A stretch of 64,000 bases of DNA, taken from Butyrivibrio hungatei NK4A153. GTDB lineage: Bacteria > Bacillota > Clostridia > Lachnospirales > Lachnospiraceae. The notes beneath the pieces were generated by a model. That model was not told the DNA's origin, did not search any database, and saw only the letters and a program-made list of their open reading frames with translations. A program made the position numbers and the translations under genes. Where the stretch lies: assembly GCF_000424465.1 (NCBI RefSeq), contig NZ_AUJY01000001.1, positions 227,588-291,587 on the forward strand. The letters run 5' to 3'. Below, in pieces: positions 52,055-59,822 of this stretch (positions are counted from its first letter, which is position 1; each line of letters starts with the position of its first letter).

Positions 52055-52840
52055 ATGTATAGAGTACTGATTGCAGATGATGAGCCTATTGAGAGACAGG
52101 TTATATCAAAAAAATTAAACGGATTTTTTAAAGATCAGATAGAGATATTTTTGGCGGCTAACGGAGTTGAGGCTGTCGAGCTGGTAAAAGAGAAGCATTG
52201 TCAGATCGCGCTTCTTGATATTTCCATGCCCGGAAAGAATGGACTTGACGCCGCAGAAGAAATCAGAACCTTTGATGAGAAATGCAGTATTATCTTTCTC
52301 ACGGCTTTTGATGAATTCAGCTATGCCAAAAAAGCTATCGAAGTAAGAGCGCTCGATTATTTACTTAAACCGGGTGCGGACAATGAACTTATAAATGTAT
52401 TGGAAGAAGCATTTTCAATCGCGGACAAATATGGAACAGAGGTAAAGAACGTAGATACTATAAAAAAGAGCACTCCTTCTTCAGGCTTTAATCTTGATGA
52501 AAAGGATTTCTCAAAGTCGGGAGAGATAGTGCGTGAAGCAAAAAAATATATAGACGAGCACTATAAAGAAGATATTTCACTACAAGACGTTGCCGGAGTT
52601 TTAGGGTACTCAGATGTATATTTCTGCAAACTTTTCAAGCAGAATTTCGGTAAAAGCTTTATAGTATATTTAAATGAACTTAGAATCAGCAAGGCAAAAG
52701 AATTTTTGGCAAATCCTGCTATCAATATCAAAGATATCAGTTCTGAAGCAGGTTACAGAGATGCCAATTATTTTGCGAGAGTTTTTAAGCGTATGACGGG
52801 GCAGACACCCAGTGAATACAGAAACGGAGTCATTGACTGA
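52055..52840 (+). CDS. YesN-type response regulator, short form
   Basis: A 261-residue protein. The receiver domain has Asp55 in ALLDISMPG and Lys in YLLKPG; a ~35-residue linker follows, then an AraC domain (KYIDEHYKEDISLQDVAGVLGYSDVYFCKLFKQNFG ... GYRDANYFARVFKRMTGQTPSEYR). It is half the size of the YesN at 15043 because the long middle region is absent. It starts 3 bp after the kinase and ends overlapping the next gene by 1 bp. Its probable target is the dctP promoter. Confidence 0.93.
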   Translation: MYRVLIADDEPIERQVISKKLNGFFKDQIEIFLAANGVEAVELVKEKHCQIALLDISMPGKNGLDAAEEIRTFDEKCSIIFLTAFDEFSYAKKAIEVRALDYLLKPGADNELINVLEEAFSIADKYGTEVKNVDTIKKSTPSSGFNLDEKDFSKSGEIVREAKKYIDEHYKEDISLQDVAGVLGYSDVYFCKLFKQNFGKSFIVYLNELRISKAKEFLANPAINIKDISSEAGYRDANYFARVFKRMTGQTPSEYRNGVID

Positions 52841-53850
52841 TGAAAAAAAGATGGCCCATTGTGGCGATGATAGCATGCATAATTTTGATTATGGTCGCTG
52901 TCTTATTCTTTTTTAATAACAGAAAAGATAAAGCTAATTCTCCGGAATATGTTCTATTGTATGCAGAGAATCAGGCCGCAGATTATCCGACTACACTCGG
53001 AGGACAGAAATTTGCGGATCTTGTATATGAGAGGACAAACGGAAGGATAAAGATAATTGTAAAATATGACGCGGAGCTGGGAAGCGAATCAGAAGCGATA
53101 AACCAGATGAAATACGGCGGAATTGCTTTTGCCAGAGTATCACTTTCACAGCTGGCAGAGAGAATACCTTCGATGAACGTTCTTCTTATGCCTTTTCTAT
53201 ATAATGATTCGGATCATATGTGGAGAGTGCTTGAAGGAGATATCGGAGACAGGTTTCTTTTAAAGGCAGATGAATACGATCTTGTCGGACTTTCATGGTA
53301 TGATGCGGGCGCCAGAAATTTCTACAGTAAAACAAAGCCAATCACCTGCATTGAAGATATAAACGGAATGAAGATAAGAGTTCAGGAATCTTCGATGATG
53401 GCGGATATGGTTGAGGCTCTCGGTGCTAAGCCTGTAGAGGTTGTATATTCTGAAGTATATTCGGCGTTTGAACAGGGATTGGTTGACGGAGCAGAGAATA
53501 ACTGGCCGTCGTATGAGAGTATGAAGCACTACAAGGTTGCGGGGTATTATACGATCGACGAACACATAAGAGTTCCGGAGCTGCAGGTGTGTTCCAAAGT
53601 TATCTGGAACAAGCTCAGTGAAGAGGACAGGAATATAATACACGATTGTGCGCTTGAATCATCGGCGTATGAGAGGCAGCTTTGGAAGGATAGAGAAGAA
53701 AGCTCAAGAAAGATCGCTGTTTCCAACGGAACACAGGTTATCGAGCTTACTCCCGAAGAGAGAAAGAAATTCAGAGATGCTATGGCAAACGTCTATGAGA
53801 AGTATTGTGGTGATTATATGGACGTTGTGCGCAGAATAATGACATATTGA
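52840..53850 (+). CDS. Membrane-anchored DctP-like solute-binding protein
   Basis: A 336-residue protein. One N-terminal helix (~7-26, IVAMIACIILIMVAVLFFF) lacks a lipobox, so it is anchored rather than lipidated. The rest is a DctP fold: GGQKFADLVYERTNGRIKI, MKIRVQESSMMADMVEALG with the ligand Arg, VVYSEVYSAFEQGLVDGAEN and WNKLSEEDRNIIHDCALES. Its place after the YesM/YesN pair, as well as the separate transported DctP, suggests a sensor co-receptor rather than a transport subunit. It mirrors the anchored sugar-binding protein of the ABC locus. Confidence 0.9.
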   Translation: MKKRWPIVAMIACIILIMVAVLFFFNNRKDKANSPEYVLLYAENQAADYPTTLGGQKFADLVYERTNGRIKIIVKYDAELGSESEAINQMKYGGIAFARVSLSQLAERIPSMNVLLMPFLYNDSDHMWRVLEGDIGDRFLLKADEYDLVGLSWYDAGARNFYSKTKPITCIEDINGMKIRVQESSMMADMVEALGAKPVEVVYSEVYSAFEQGLVDGAENNWPSYESMKHYKVAGYYTIDEHIRVPELQVCSKVIWNKLSEEDRNIIHDCALESSAYERQLWKDREESSRKIAVSNGTQVIELTPEERKKFRDAMANVYEKYCGDYMDVVRRIMTY

Positions 53851-53866
53851 TAATGAGAATGAGTGC

Positions 53867-54430
53867 TTATCTGTGTGCAAGTTTCCCGGCTATTGCAGTA
53901 ATGCCGAGAAAAACGAAGACAATGGCTTCGAGCATCAGATAGGAGTTGTTTTTATAAAAAAGAAGAAGGATGGATATAACGGTTGAAACAAAGATCGTTA
54001 TATTCGTCTTTTTTTTGAATATATCGTTTTCAAAGTCGTCGACAGTCCTGTTTGGGTGATCTACAGGACCTGTAAGGAGAATCAGGGCTGAAAAGAAATG
54101 GTAGATCGAAAAAGATATAAAGAGCGGGAGAGTAACATATTTTACCGCAAGGAGTGTTACGGTAAGGATAAGGCAGGAAGCTATGTAGCACGCGAAGTAG
54201 CTACTTAGATGAAGCCCCCCTCCAAACGAACGCATCGGGATGAAGATCAGAAAAAAGAAGAGACACGGGCGCAGCATACCAAGAAAAAGAGCTATGATTA
54301 TACTTGTCAGGGTGCTCAGTGCAACTTCAAGGAAGCACACAAAGCCGTAATTGTATATATCATAATCTTTTTCTTCGATAACGCCTTTATTTAATATATA
54401 ATCTGTGAGTCTCTTTGATATGTAGTCCAT
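53867..54430 (-). CDS. agrB: AgrB-type autoinducer-processing membrane protease
   Basis: A 187-residue protein with about six helices. The catalytic pair is His74 and Cys81 in FGGGLHLSSYFACY, the H-x6-C spacing of AgrB. It should cleave the AgrD precursor C-terminally and close the thiolactone ring. It lies downstream of agrA on the minus strand with a 26-bp gap, away from agrD on the other arm of the locus. No adjacent second substrate peptide was found. Confidence 0.92.
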   Translation of the reverse strand: MDYISKRLTDYILNKGVIEEKDYDIYNYGFVCFLEVALSTLTSIIIALFLGMLRPCLFFFLIFIPMRSFGGGLHLSSYFACYIASCLILTVTLLAVKYVTLPLFISFSIYHFFSALILLTGPVDHPNRTVDDFENDIFKKKTNITIFVSTVISILLLFYKNNSYLMLEAIVFVFLGITAIAGKLAHR

Positions 54431-54456
54431 AAAGAAATCCCATTAACCAATCAGGT

Positions 54457-55197
54457 TTATTCGGTGTAGTTGCCGTCGCCTATCATCTCGACTATCTTTC
54501 GTCTTACTTCTTTTTGCCTGTTTTCGCTGATCTTCAGACAGAATTCGTTATTGCCGTAATTTATCGTCATGCTGCTGTAATTCATGCGGCATACATATTT
54601 GTAATTAACAAGATAAGACTGGTGGATCCTAAAGAAATACTGACTTGAACTTTCGAGTTCTTTTTGGATATCGTTTAATTTGCCGTAGAAGATATCGCTT
54701 GTACCGTCGTTTAGATGAATCGTTATCACGCGATTCTTGCTTTCGAAGTAAACGATATTGCCTATTGAAGTTTTTTTCACCTTCCTGTTATAGGTGTACT
54801 GAAAATAGCCCTCGGCTTTGTCGATTCTGGTGAGAGCCTGAGAGAAGTACTTTTTGAATATTTTCTCGTCTATCGGTTTTGATAGAAATCTGAAAGGCTC
54901 GACTTCAAAAAGTTCCTTGAGATAGCTTTCGTAGTTTGAAACGTAGATTATGAGCGAGTCCTTGTCTATCGTACGGATCATGCGGGCTGTGGTTATTCCG
55001 TCCAGTTCTTTCATCTCGATGTCGAGAAAGATTATGCTGTAGCGGTCGCCTTTAATGATGCTACGTGCAAGTGGGGAACCGTCGTAGAAAACATCAATCT
55101 CGGGGCGTATTCCTCTTGCAAGGCACTCACCGTTTAAAAGCGTTTCAATTTTGCCGGAAAGCTTTACATCGTCATCACAAATTGCAATCTTAATCAT
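54457..55197 (-). CDS. agrA: AgrA-type LytTR response regulator
   Basis: A 246-residue protein. The receiver (1-~125) has IAICDDDVKL, phospho-acceptor Asp59 in IIFLDIEMKELDG and FLSKP. The LytTR DNA-binding domain (~140-238) reads IGNIVYFESKNRVITIHLNDG, then YFFRIHQSYLVNYKYVCRM. It should bind direct repeats in front of the agr promoters (see TACATGAA sites). GGAGG lies before the start. It is divergent from agrC. Confidence 0.93.
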   Translation of the reverse strand: MIKIAICDDDVKLSGKIETLLNGECLARGIRPEIDVFYDGSPLARSIIKGDRYSIIFLDIEMKELDGITTARMIRTIDKDSLIIYVSNYESYLKELFEVEPFRFLSKPIDEKIFKKYFSQALTRIDKAEGYFQYTYNRKVKKTSIGNIVYFESKNRVITIHLNDGTSDIFYGKLNDIQKELESSSQYFFRIHQSYLVNYKYVCRMNYSSMTINYGNNEFCLKISENRQKEVRRKIVEMIGDGNYTE

Positions 55198-55423
55198 ATC
55201 CTACCTCCAAAAATCGGGTAAAAATTCAAAGTAAGTAACAAAAGTGCAGGATTGGTAATCATTATTCAATATTGTCTAAGAAAGTATACATTTTTTTTCT
55301 GAAATATGCAAAAACCGCGATTCTTACATGAAAGGCCGTAAATATTACAAATTGGAAAAAGCCCGTTGTTTTTATGTTATGATTTATAACAGGTGGTTTT
55401 ATAAGGAAAGAAGGGGCTTATAA
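55198..55423. promoter_or_regulatory. Divergent agrA/agrC intergenic region with TACATGAA site
   Basis: The region contains TACATGAAA (55325-55333), the same motif that appears twice before agrD, and AT-rich sequence with several -10-like TATAAT-type boxes near agrC. It probably holds both divergent promoters. No terminator was seen. Confidence 0.5.
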
Positions 55424-56734
55424 ATGGGTGAGTACATGTCGATTATTACTGGAGTTTTCTTGGCTTTTCTTTTTATCATGATCGTTCGGAAATGTATGGA
55501 CGTTTTCTTGCCTGAACGCAGCAACAACATAGTCAGATATGTTGTGTGGGCAATGTATTTTACTTTTTCCTCGGCGTCAAATCTGACGGATATAGTAAGA
55601 CCGCTCGTTCTGATATCTACGAATATTCTCTTTATCTTTACACTTGCGATGCTGGACAGAAAGGCGTCGGTAAAGATTGCCTGCTTTTTCTCATTTATCG
55701 TATGTGCAGTCTGGATGCTTGTGGAAGTCGGAGCCGTGATCGTAGTTGAGATGTACGGCATTGATTTCGTAGAAAACAGGGACGCTGTGTGCTTTGTTTC
55801 ACTTCTGATAATGCTTCTTCTTGTAGTAGCTTTGGATAAGACATGGAAGGGGCCGAAATACGGTGAAATTCCGCTCAAATATTTTTTAATGATTCTTTCT
55901 ATACCGCTTATCAGCATCTTTCTTACAAACCGCATTTTTCTGATAGCGACGCATCACAATGAATACAACGACTTTGCGGTTATTTCAAGTGCTTTTCTCC
56001 TAATGATGAATTACATAATTTTCGAGGTATATACGTGGATGAGCAGGGATGCCGAGCTTAAGTCACTTAATAAGCTTTACGGCCAGCAGCTTGAACTGTG
56101 CAGCAGACAGGCGGCAGAGCAGGAACAACTCTACATGGAGATAAAGAGGACGAGGCACGACATGAAGAGTCATCTGGCCAGTCTCCTGGGAATGGTCGAG
56201 TCGGGGGAAAAAGATGAAGCGGTAAATTATATACAGCAGCTTCTTGCCGACGGATTAGGCAGGTCAGGCGAAGAGATATCAAAGAGCGGCAATATAGTCA
56301 TTGATTCGCTTGTAAATTACAAGTATTCCATAGCCAAAAAAGAAGGAATCGCATTTGAGGCATCAACTTTTGTGCCGTCGGTTCTTCCGTTTAAGAGTGA
56401 ACATCTCGTAATTATATTAGGTAACCTTTTGGAAAACGCGTTTGATGCATGTATGAAGGTTCAGCCGAAGGGCAGATTTATCCGTCTTGATATGAACTTT
56501 GAAAAGAACATGCTCAAGATCAGTATAAAGAACAGCTGTATCTATGAAAACAGACGAGACAGATACGGAAGATTCTTTTCGACAAAACATGACGCGGAGC
56601 ATCACGGAATAGGTCTTGCATCGATAAAACAGGCGGTTTCAGGATATGATGGAGAAGTTATCATAGATGACAAAGGAAATCAGTTCGGCGTTGATGTAAT
56701 AATGTACGGAAAAGAAGAAGGTGATAATCTGTAA
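55424..56734 (+). CDS. agrC: AgrC-type GHKL sensor histidine kinase
   Basis: A 436-residue protein. Six membrane helices in residues 5-205 form the peptide sensor. The DHp region has His245 in IKRTRHDMKSHLASLLGMVESG, and the GHKL ATPase has LVIILGNLLENAFDACMK (N box), a divergent G1 (KISIKNSC) and STKHDAEHHGIGLASIKQAV (G2). It should detect the cyclic peptide made from AgrD and pass phosphate to AgrA. AAAGAAGGGG precedes the ATG; agrD follows 109 bp downstream behind its own promoter. Confidence 0.92.
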   Translation: MGEYMSIITGVFLAFLFIMIVRKCMDVFLPERSNNIVRYVVWAMYFTFSSASNLTDIVRPLVLISTNILFIFTLAMLDRKASVKIACFFSFIVCAVWMLVEVGAVIVVEMYGIDFVENRDAVCFVSLLIMLLLVVALDKTWKGPKYGEIPLKYFLMILSIPLISIFLTNRIFLIATHHNEYNDFAVISSAFLLMMNYIIFEVYTWMSRDAELKSLNKLYGQQLELCSRQAAEQEQLYMEIKRTRHDMKSHLASLLGMVESGEKDEAVNYIQQLLADGLGRSGEEISKSGNIVIDSLVNYKYSIAKKEGIAFEASTFVPSVLPFKSEHLVIILGNLLENAFDACMKVQPKGRFIRLDMNFEKNMLKISIKNSCIYENRRDRYGRFFSTKHDAEHHGIGLASIKQAVSGYDGEVIIDDKGNQFGVDVIMYGKEEGDNL

Positions 56735-56738
56735 TAAT

Positions 56739-56797
56739 TACATGAATATCCGCTTTTTCTACATGAAGTGAATAATTTGCGTAATATAAAGTATAAT
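56739..56797 (+). promoter_or_regulatory. agrD promoter with paired TACATGAA sites
   Basis: TACATGAA occurs at 56739-56746 and again at 56760-56767, exactly 21 bp apart (two helical turns), the usual spacing of LytTR direct repeats. Perfect TATAAT lies at 56792-56797, with no good -35, as expected for an AgrA-activated promoter. Confidence 0.65.
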
Positions 56798-56843
56798 TAT
56801 TGCGGGAATATAACACTTTTAAGGATTAAGGAGGGTATTCAAG

Positions 56844-56981
56844 ATGAAAAGAGAGAAAACGTTTATTGCAAAAATATTAAGAGAAATTGCCCGCAAGTCA
56901 GTAAAAGTAAGTAGCGACAGCAGGTGCATGTATATTATGCATCAACCTAAGATGCCTTCCGATGTCGGGAGAATTCAATAA
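56844..56981 (+). CDS. agrD: AgrD cyclic thiolactone peptide precursor
   Basis: A 45-residue protein. An amphipathic, basic N-terminal helix (FIAKILREIARKSVKV) is followed by SSDSRCMYIM and HQPKMPSDVGRIQ. The core matches the AgrD pattern seen in staphylococci (CxxIM followed by xxPKxP): Cys28 would close a five-residue ring with Met32, and AgrB would cut between Met32 and His33. AAGGAGGG lies 8 nt before the ATG. The C-terminus is less acidic than in staphylococci. Ring and cut site are inferred from the family pattern. Confidence 0.9.
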   Translation: MKREKTFIAKILREIARKSVKVSSDSRCMYIMHQPKMPSDVGRIQ

Positions 56982-56995
56982 AGAATAGACATTAA

Positions 56996-57036
56996 AAATT
57001 CCCGTAAGCATGATGACGCTTACGGGGATTTATCTT
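56996..57036 (+). terminator. Terminator after agrD
   Basis: CCCGTAAGC (57001-57009) with GCTTACGGG (57018-57026), flanked by AAAAATT and GATTTAT. It could also end the minus-strand gene that stops at 57068. Confidence 0.8.
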
Positions 57037-57067
57037 TTATATCATAGCTTCCTATGATACTTAATTC

Positions 57068-58768
57068 TTACTTTTCTGAGAGCCAGTCGTAGCGCTCGAT
57101 GTCGATACTGCTGATGATATTTTTGTCATCGCTTAAATAGATCTCGATGGTTTCCTTGGGAAATTCCGACTTATCAGCCTGATCGAAAGGAATCTTGTAA
57201 GTGTTGAATTTCTCGTTGTATGTGAAGTTCTTGATTCCCTTTGCATTAAGTGCACTTTCAAGTTCGGCCTTGGACATTCCGAGCTTAATGTCTCCCGCCA
57301 TTGTGAGGTCGAGAGGATTAAGTGTGCTGTTAAATGCTGAGATAAACACAACTATTGTATTATCAAGTGTCACAGCGTTCGGAAGGGGATTAACCACTTT
57401 TGCAGTAATGTTGAAATCGCCTTTTTTAAGTGTCAGAATCACGCCGTTCATTGAAGGAACAGATTCTGATTCGCCTGTGCTTGTCCAACCCTGCTCGGCA
57501 AGTGTCTTATACGGAACGGGTAAATTGTAGGTTGTTCCGTCAAGAGTGAAGTTACCGGATAAAAGGTCATCTCCAAGTGTCAAAGGAGCTTTGTAAAGAC
57601 CAAGATAATCAGGTGTTTTGGAACTTACGGCAGGCTGCACGAAATCTGCAGGCATTGTCTTGTTACGGATACTGATAAATGTCAGTACATTGTTCTCAAA
57701 GCTGTATGTGGCGGAAAGGTTAAATTCGTCTTCCTTGCCTTTTCCTCTGTATGTAAGCGTAACCGAATTGCCGCTTGTATTGGTACTGCTGGGCTCTCCG
57801 AGTTCGTTCTTTACTTCGTCAACTGTAGTCTTCTGTAAAGTAAATTTATCATTGTAGAATTTTACTTCTGCGCCTGTCTGCTTTACAAATGAATCCGAAA
57901 AATCACAGTCATAGACAAGGCACTTTGAAAGCGGCTGAGCATCTATTGAATGATTGATCACGCCAAAATATTGAGAATCCTTACCTTTTCCCGAATAGTT
58001 AAGTTTTACGGTCTCACAGTCTCCGGCGTACAATGTCTTGTTCGCATCTTCCTTGTCATCATATGTCCAACCGTTGGCAAGAAGTTCGTCGATGTTCATC
58101 GGAAGAGCATACTGCTTGCCGTCTACGCTGAAACTCGAGAACATTGCAGACTCGTTAACTGATGCGGGAGTTGACTTTGTGATTGTCTGTCCCGGTGTGC
58201 TCTGGCTACTTGTGGTAGTCGGACTCTGCTTTGTAATAATGTTCTGATCGTACGGGTTGGCACGAGATGTAGTAGTGCTGAAAAACAGCGCTGTCAAAAC
58301 GATCACTGCGGCTATAGATGAACCCAGTGCAACTGACTGGGGAGTTAACTTATTCTTTTTGGGCTGAACGTATCCCTGATATGGATTCTGTCCCATATTC
58401 ATCTGATAAGGCTGTTCGTACATGCTGTTCATGGCCTGCATGGGCTGACCGTATCCGCCTGACATAGGCTGGCCGAACTGATTGTTCATAGGCTGCTGAT
58501 ATGATTGTCCGTATGGATTCATGGCAGGCTGCTGATATCCCTGACCAAAAGGTTGCCCGTTTTGATTGCCAAAAGGCTGCTGAAATGAGAAATTTTCCTG
58601 TCCCCAAGGATTCTGCTGATAACCCTGCTGATAAAACTGATTGAAATCCTGTCCTGCGCGGTTTTCTGACTGAAATTTGTCTAATTCTATAGTCTGAGCA
58701 GCATCATATGATTGCTGAGTATTTGTAATTGGTTGTCCTGTAATAGGATCATAAATTCTTTGGTTCAT
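57068..58768 (-). CDS. Single-pass surface protein with Q/N-rich cytoplasmic tail
   Basis: A 566-residue protein. Residues ~1-135 are Gln, Asn, Gly, Pro, Met and aromatic rich with repeated units such as QGYQQP and NQFGQPM. A membrane helix spans ~144-164 (VALGSSIAAVIVLTALFF), then a Ser/Thr linker and an extracellular part. There, two modules share a pattern (SFSVDGKQYALPMNIDELLANGW near 220 and NFTLDGTTYNLPVPYKTLAEQGW near 415), each followed by a beta-rich region with a LGEPSS- or LGMSKAELES-type turn. With the Gln-rich part inside and the repeats outside, it looks like a small-ligand or wall-binding protein of unknown family. GGAGG precedes the ATG. Confidence 0.82.
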   Translation of the reverse strand: MNQRIYDPITGQPITNTQQSYDAAQTIELDKFQSENRAGQDFNQFYQQGYQQNPWGQENFSFQQPFGNQNGQPFGQGYQQPAMNPYGQSYQQPMNNQFGQPMSGGYGQPMQAMNSMYEQPYQMNMGQNPYQGYVQPKKNKLTPQSVALGSSIAAVIVLTALFFSTTTSRANPYDQNIITKQSPTTTSSQSTPGQTITKSTPASVNESAMFSSFSVDGKQYALPMNIDELLANGWTYDDKEDANKTLYAGDCETVKLNYSGKGKDSQYFGVINHSIDAQPLSKCLVYDCDFSDSFVKQTGAEVKFYNDKFTLQKTTVDEVKNELGEPSSTNTSGNSVTLTYRGKGKEDEFNLSATYSFENNVLTFISIRNKTMPADFVQPAVSSKTPDYLGLYKAPLTLGDDLLSGNFTLDGTTYNLPVPYKTLAEQGWTSTGESESVPSMNGVILTLKKGDFNITAKVVNPLPNAVTLDNTIVVFISAFNSTLNPLDLTMAGDIKLGMSKAELESALNAKGIKNFTYNEKFNTYKIPFDQADKSEFPKETIEIYLSDDKNIISSIDIERYDWLSEK

Positions 58769-58952
58769 TTCAGTGTGTCCTCCACATCCATATAATCACT
58801 ATAAATATTTTATTGTATAATTAACAATTTGTAAATATAAATTAACAAAAAATAAATATTTAGATTAGAAAAAAACGTAAAAAAATATGATAAGATATTA
58901 GTAGATTTTTTTTTGAAGATTTTTGTGTGTTATAAAGTAGGAGGTTTGAATT

Positions 58953-59207
58953 ATGATGATCTCGGCTGAAGGTTATAAGTCCATGCATGAATCCGATTCA
59001 ATCGATGAACTTATAGCGGAACGTAAGCAACTTGTAGGCGAATTGGAACAGCTGGAAAAGATAGTACGCAAGAATGATAAAGATGATGATTCCTGGAATG
59101 AAAGTCCGGGGCCCGATGTTCGATACCAGATGACACTTACCTATCTTATACAGATCTGTGAGCTTTTGTGGGCGCGGTTCAGCTCCGAAATGTCATGGGA
59201 CAAATAG
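58953..59207 (+). CDS. Small acidic hypothetical protein
   Basis: An 84-residue protein: a coiled-coil-like helix (SIDELIAERKQLVGELEQLE KIVRK split by charge), an acidic DDDSWNESPGPDV turn, then a second helix (YQMTLTYLIQICELLWARF). TAGGAGG lies 8 nt before the first ATG; a second ATG follows directly. It shows weak likeness in size and coiled coil to the protein at 59396. Family unknown. Confidence 0.7.
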   Translation: MMISAEGYKSMHESDSIDELIAERKQLVGELEQLEKIVRKNDKDDDSWNESPGPDVRYQMTLTYLIQICELLWARFSSEMSWDK

Positions 59208-59211
59208 GGTA

Positions 59212-59350
59212 TAGACTATAACGAAATGTGATGATATAATTAACATGTTCGCATATATGTTATCACATGTGCGTGGACAAACGTGCAATTTGAAATAGCA
59301 ATACAAGGTGGTATTTATCAAAAAAACTGTTGATAGATACCGCTTTTTTG
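59212..59350 (+). ncRNA. Candidate small RNA with own promoter and terminator
   Basis: TAGACT (59212-59217), 17 bp, perfect TATAAT (59235-59240), then about 105 nt without a gene and a strong terminator. The predicted RNA runs from about 59247 to 59350 and contains AACAT/ATGTT and CACATG/CGTG-type helices. It could instead be a leader with an attenuator for the gene at 59396. Confidence 0.45.
59308..59349 (+). terminator. Intrinsic terminator upstream of the 59396 gene
   Basis: A 14-bp stem (59308-59321 with 59330-59343, two wobbles), 8-nt loop, then TTTTTT. Confidence 0.88.
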
Positions 59351-59395
59351 TACTAATGAAACATAACACTTTTATAACTGGAAGGAGACTAAAAA

Positions 59396-59668
59396 ATGGA
59401 TGCACAAAACTTTTTGACGATGAGTATGGACGAACTTGCAAATGAGATTTCTGAAACAAAGAAGAAATTATCTGCACTTGAGCAACTTATGAAGATTCGT
59501 CAGCAGCTGGGTGAGAGAACAACCAGACAGATAGAAGCCAAAAAGAAGGCTGAAAAGAGAGCGGCATTAAAGAACAACAGAACTGCAAGCTCTTCAATGC
59601 CTGCATCAGATACGGTTGCCGAGTCACAGTACGGACAGGATTTCTTTAGCGAACGCGAAGACTATTAA
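59396..59668 (+). CDS. Small coiled-coil hypothetical protein
   Basis: A 90-residue protein. Residues ~10-60 form one long charged helix (ELANEISETKKKLSALEQLM, then QLGERTTRQIEAKKKAEKRA), basic at its end, followed by a Ser/Ala-rich acidic tail. GGAAGGAG precedes the ATG. There is no membrane segment. Its place before the chemotaxis receptors may be coincidence; no function is claimed. Confidence 0.7.
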   Translation: MDAQNFLTMSMDELANEISETKKKLSALEQLMKIRQQLGERTTRQIEAKKKAEKRAALKNNRTASSSMPASDTVAESQYGQDFFSEREDY

Positions 59669-59712
59669 GAACGCATGAATAGAGGAATTGTTTGGCAATT
59701 ATAATAAGAGTA

Positions 59713-59739
59713 TAAACAATTTCTTAATTATCGAGATAT
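59713..59739 (+). promoter_or_regulatory. Motility-sigma-like promoter before chemotaxis receptor
   Basis: TAAA (59713-59716), 15 bp, CGAGATAT (59732-59739), against the SigD/sigma-28 consensus TAAA-N15-GCCGATAT (4/4 and 5/8). The gene downstream is a chemotaxis receptor, a typical target. A TATAAT at 59766-59771 is an alternative vegetative -10. Confidence 0.5.
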
Positions 59740-59822
59740 AGTGCGCTAATATGCTTTAATTGCGTTATAATTGCTTATATGGCGATGTGTATTTTCTTTT
59801 TGGAGGAAAGGAGTGCATGTAA

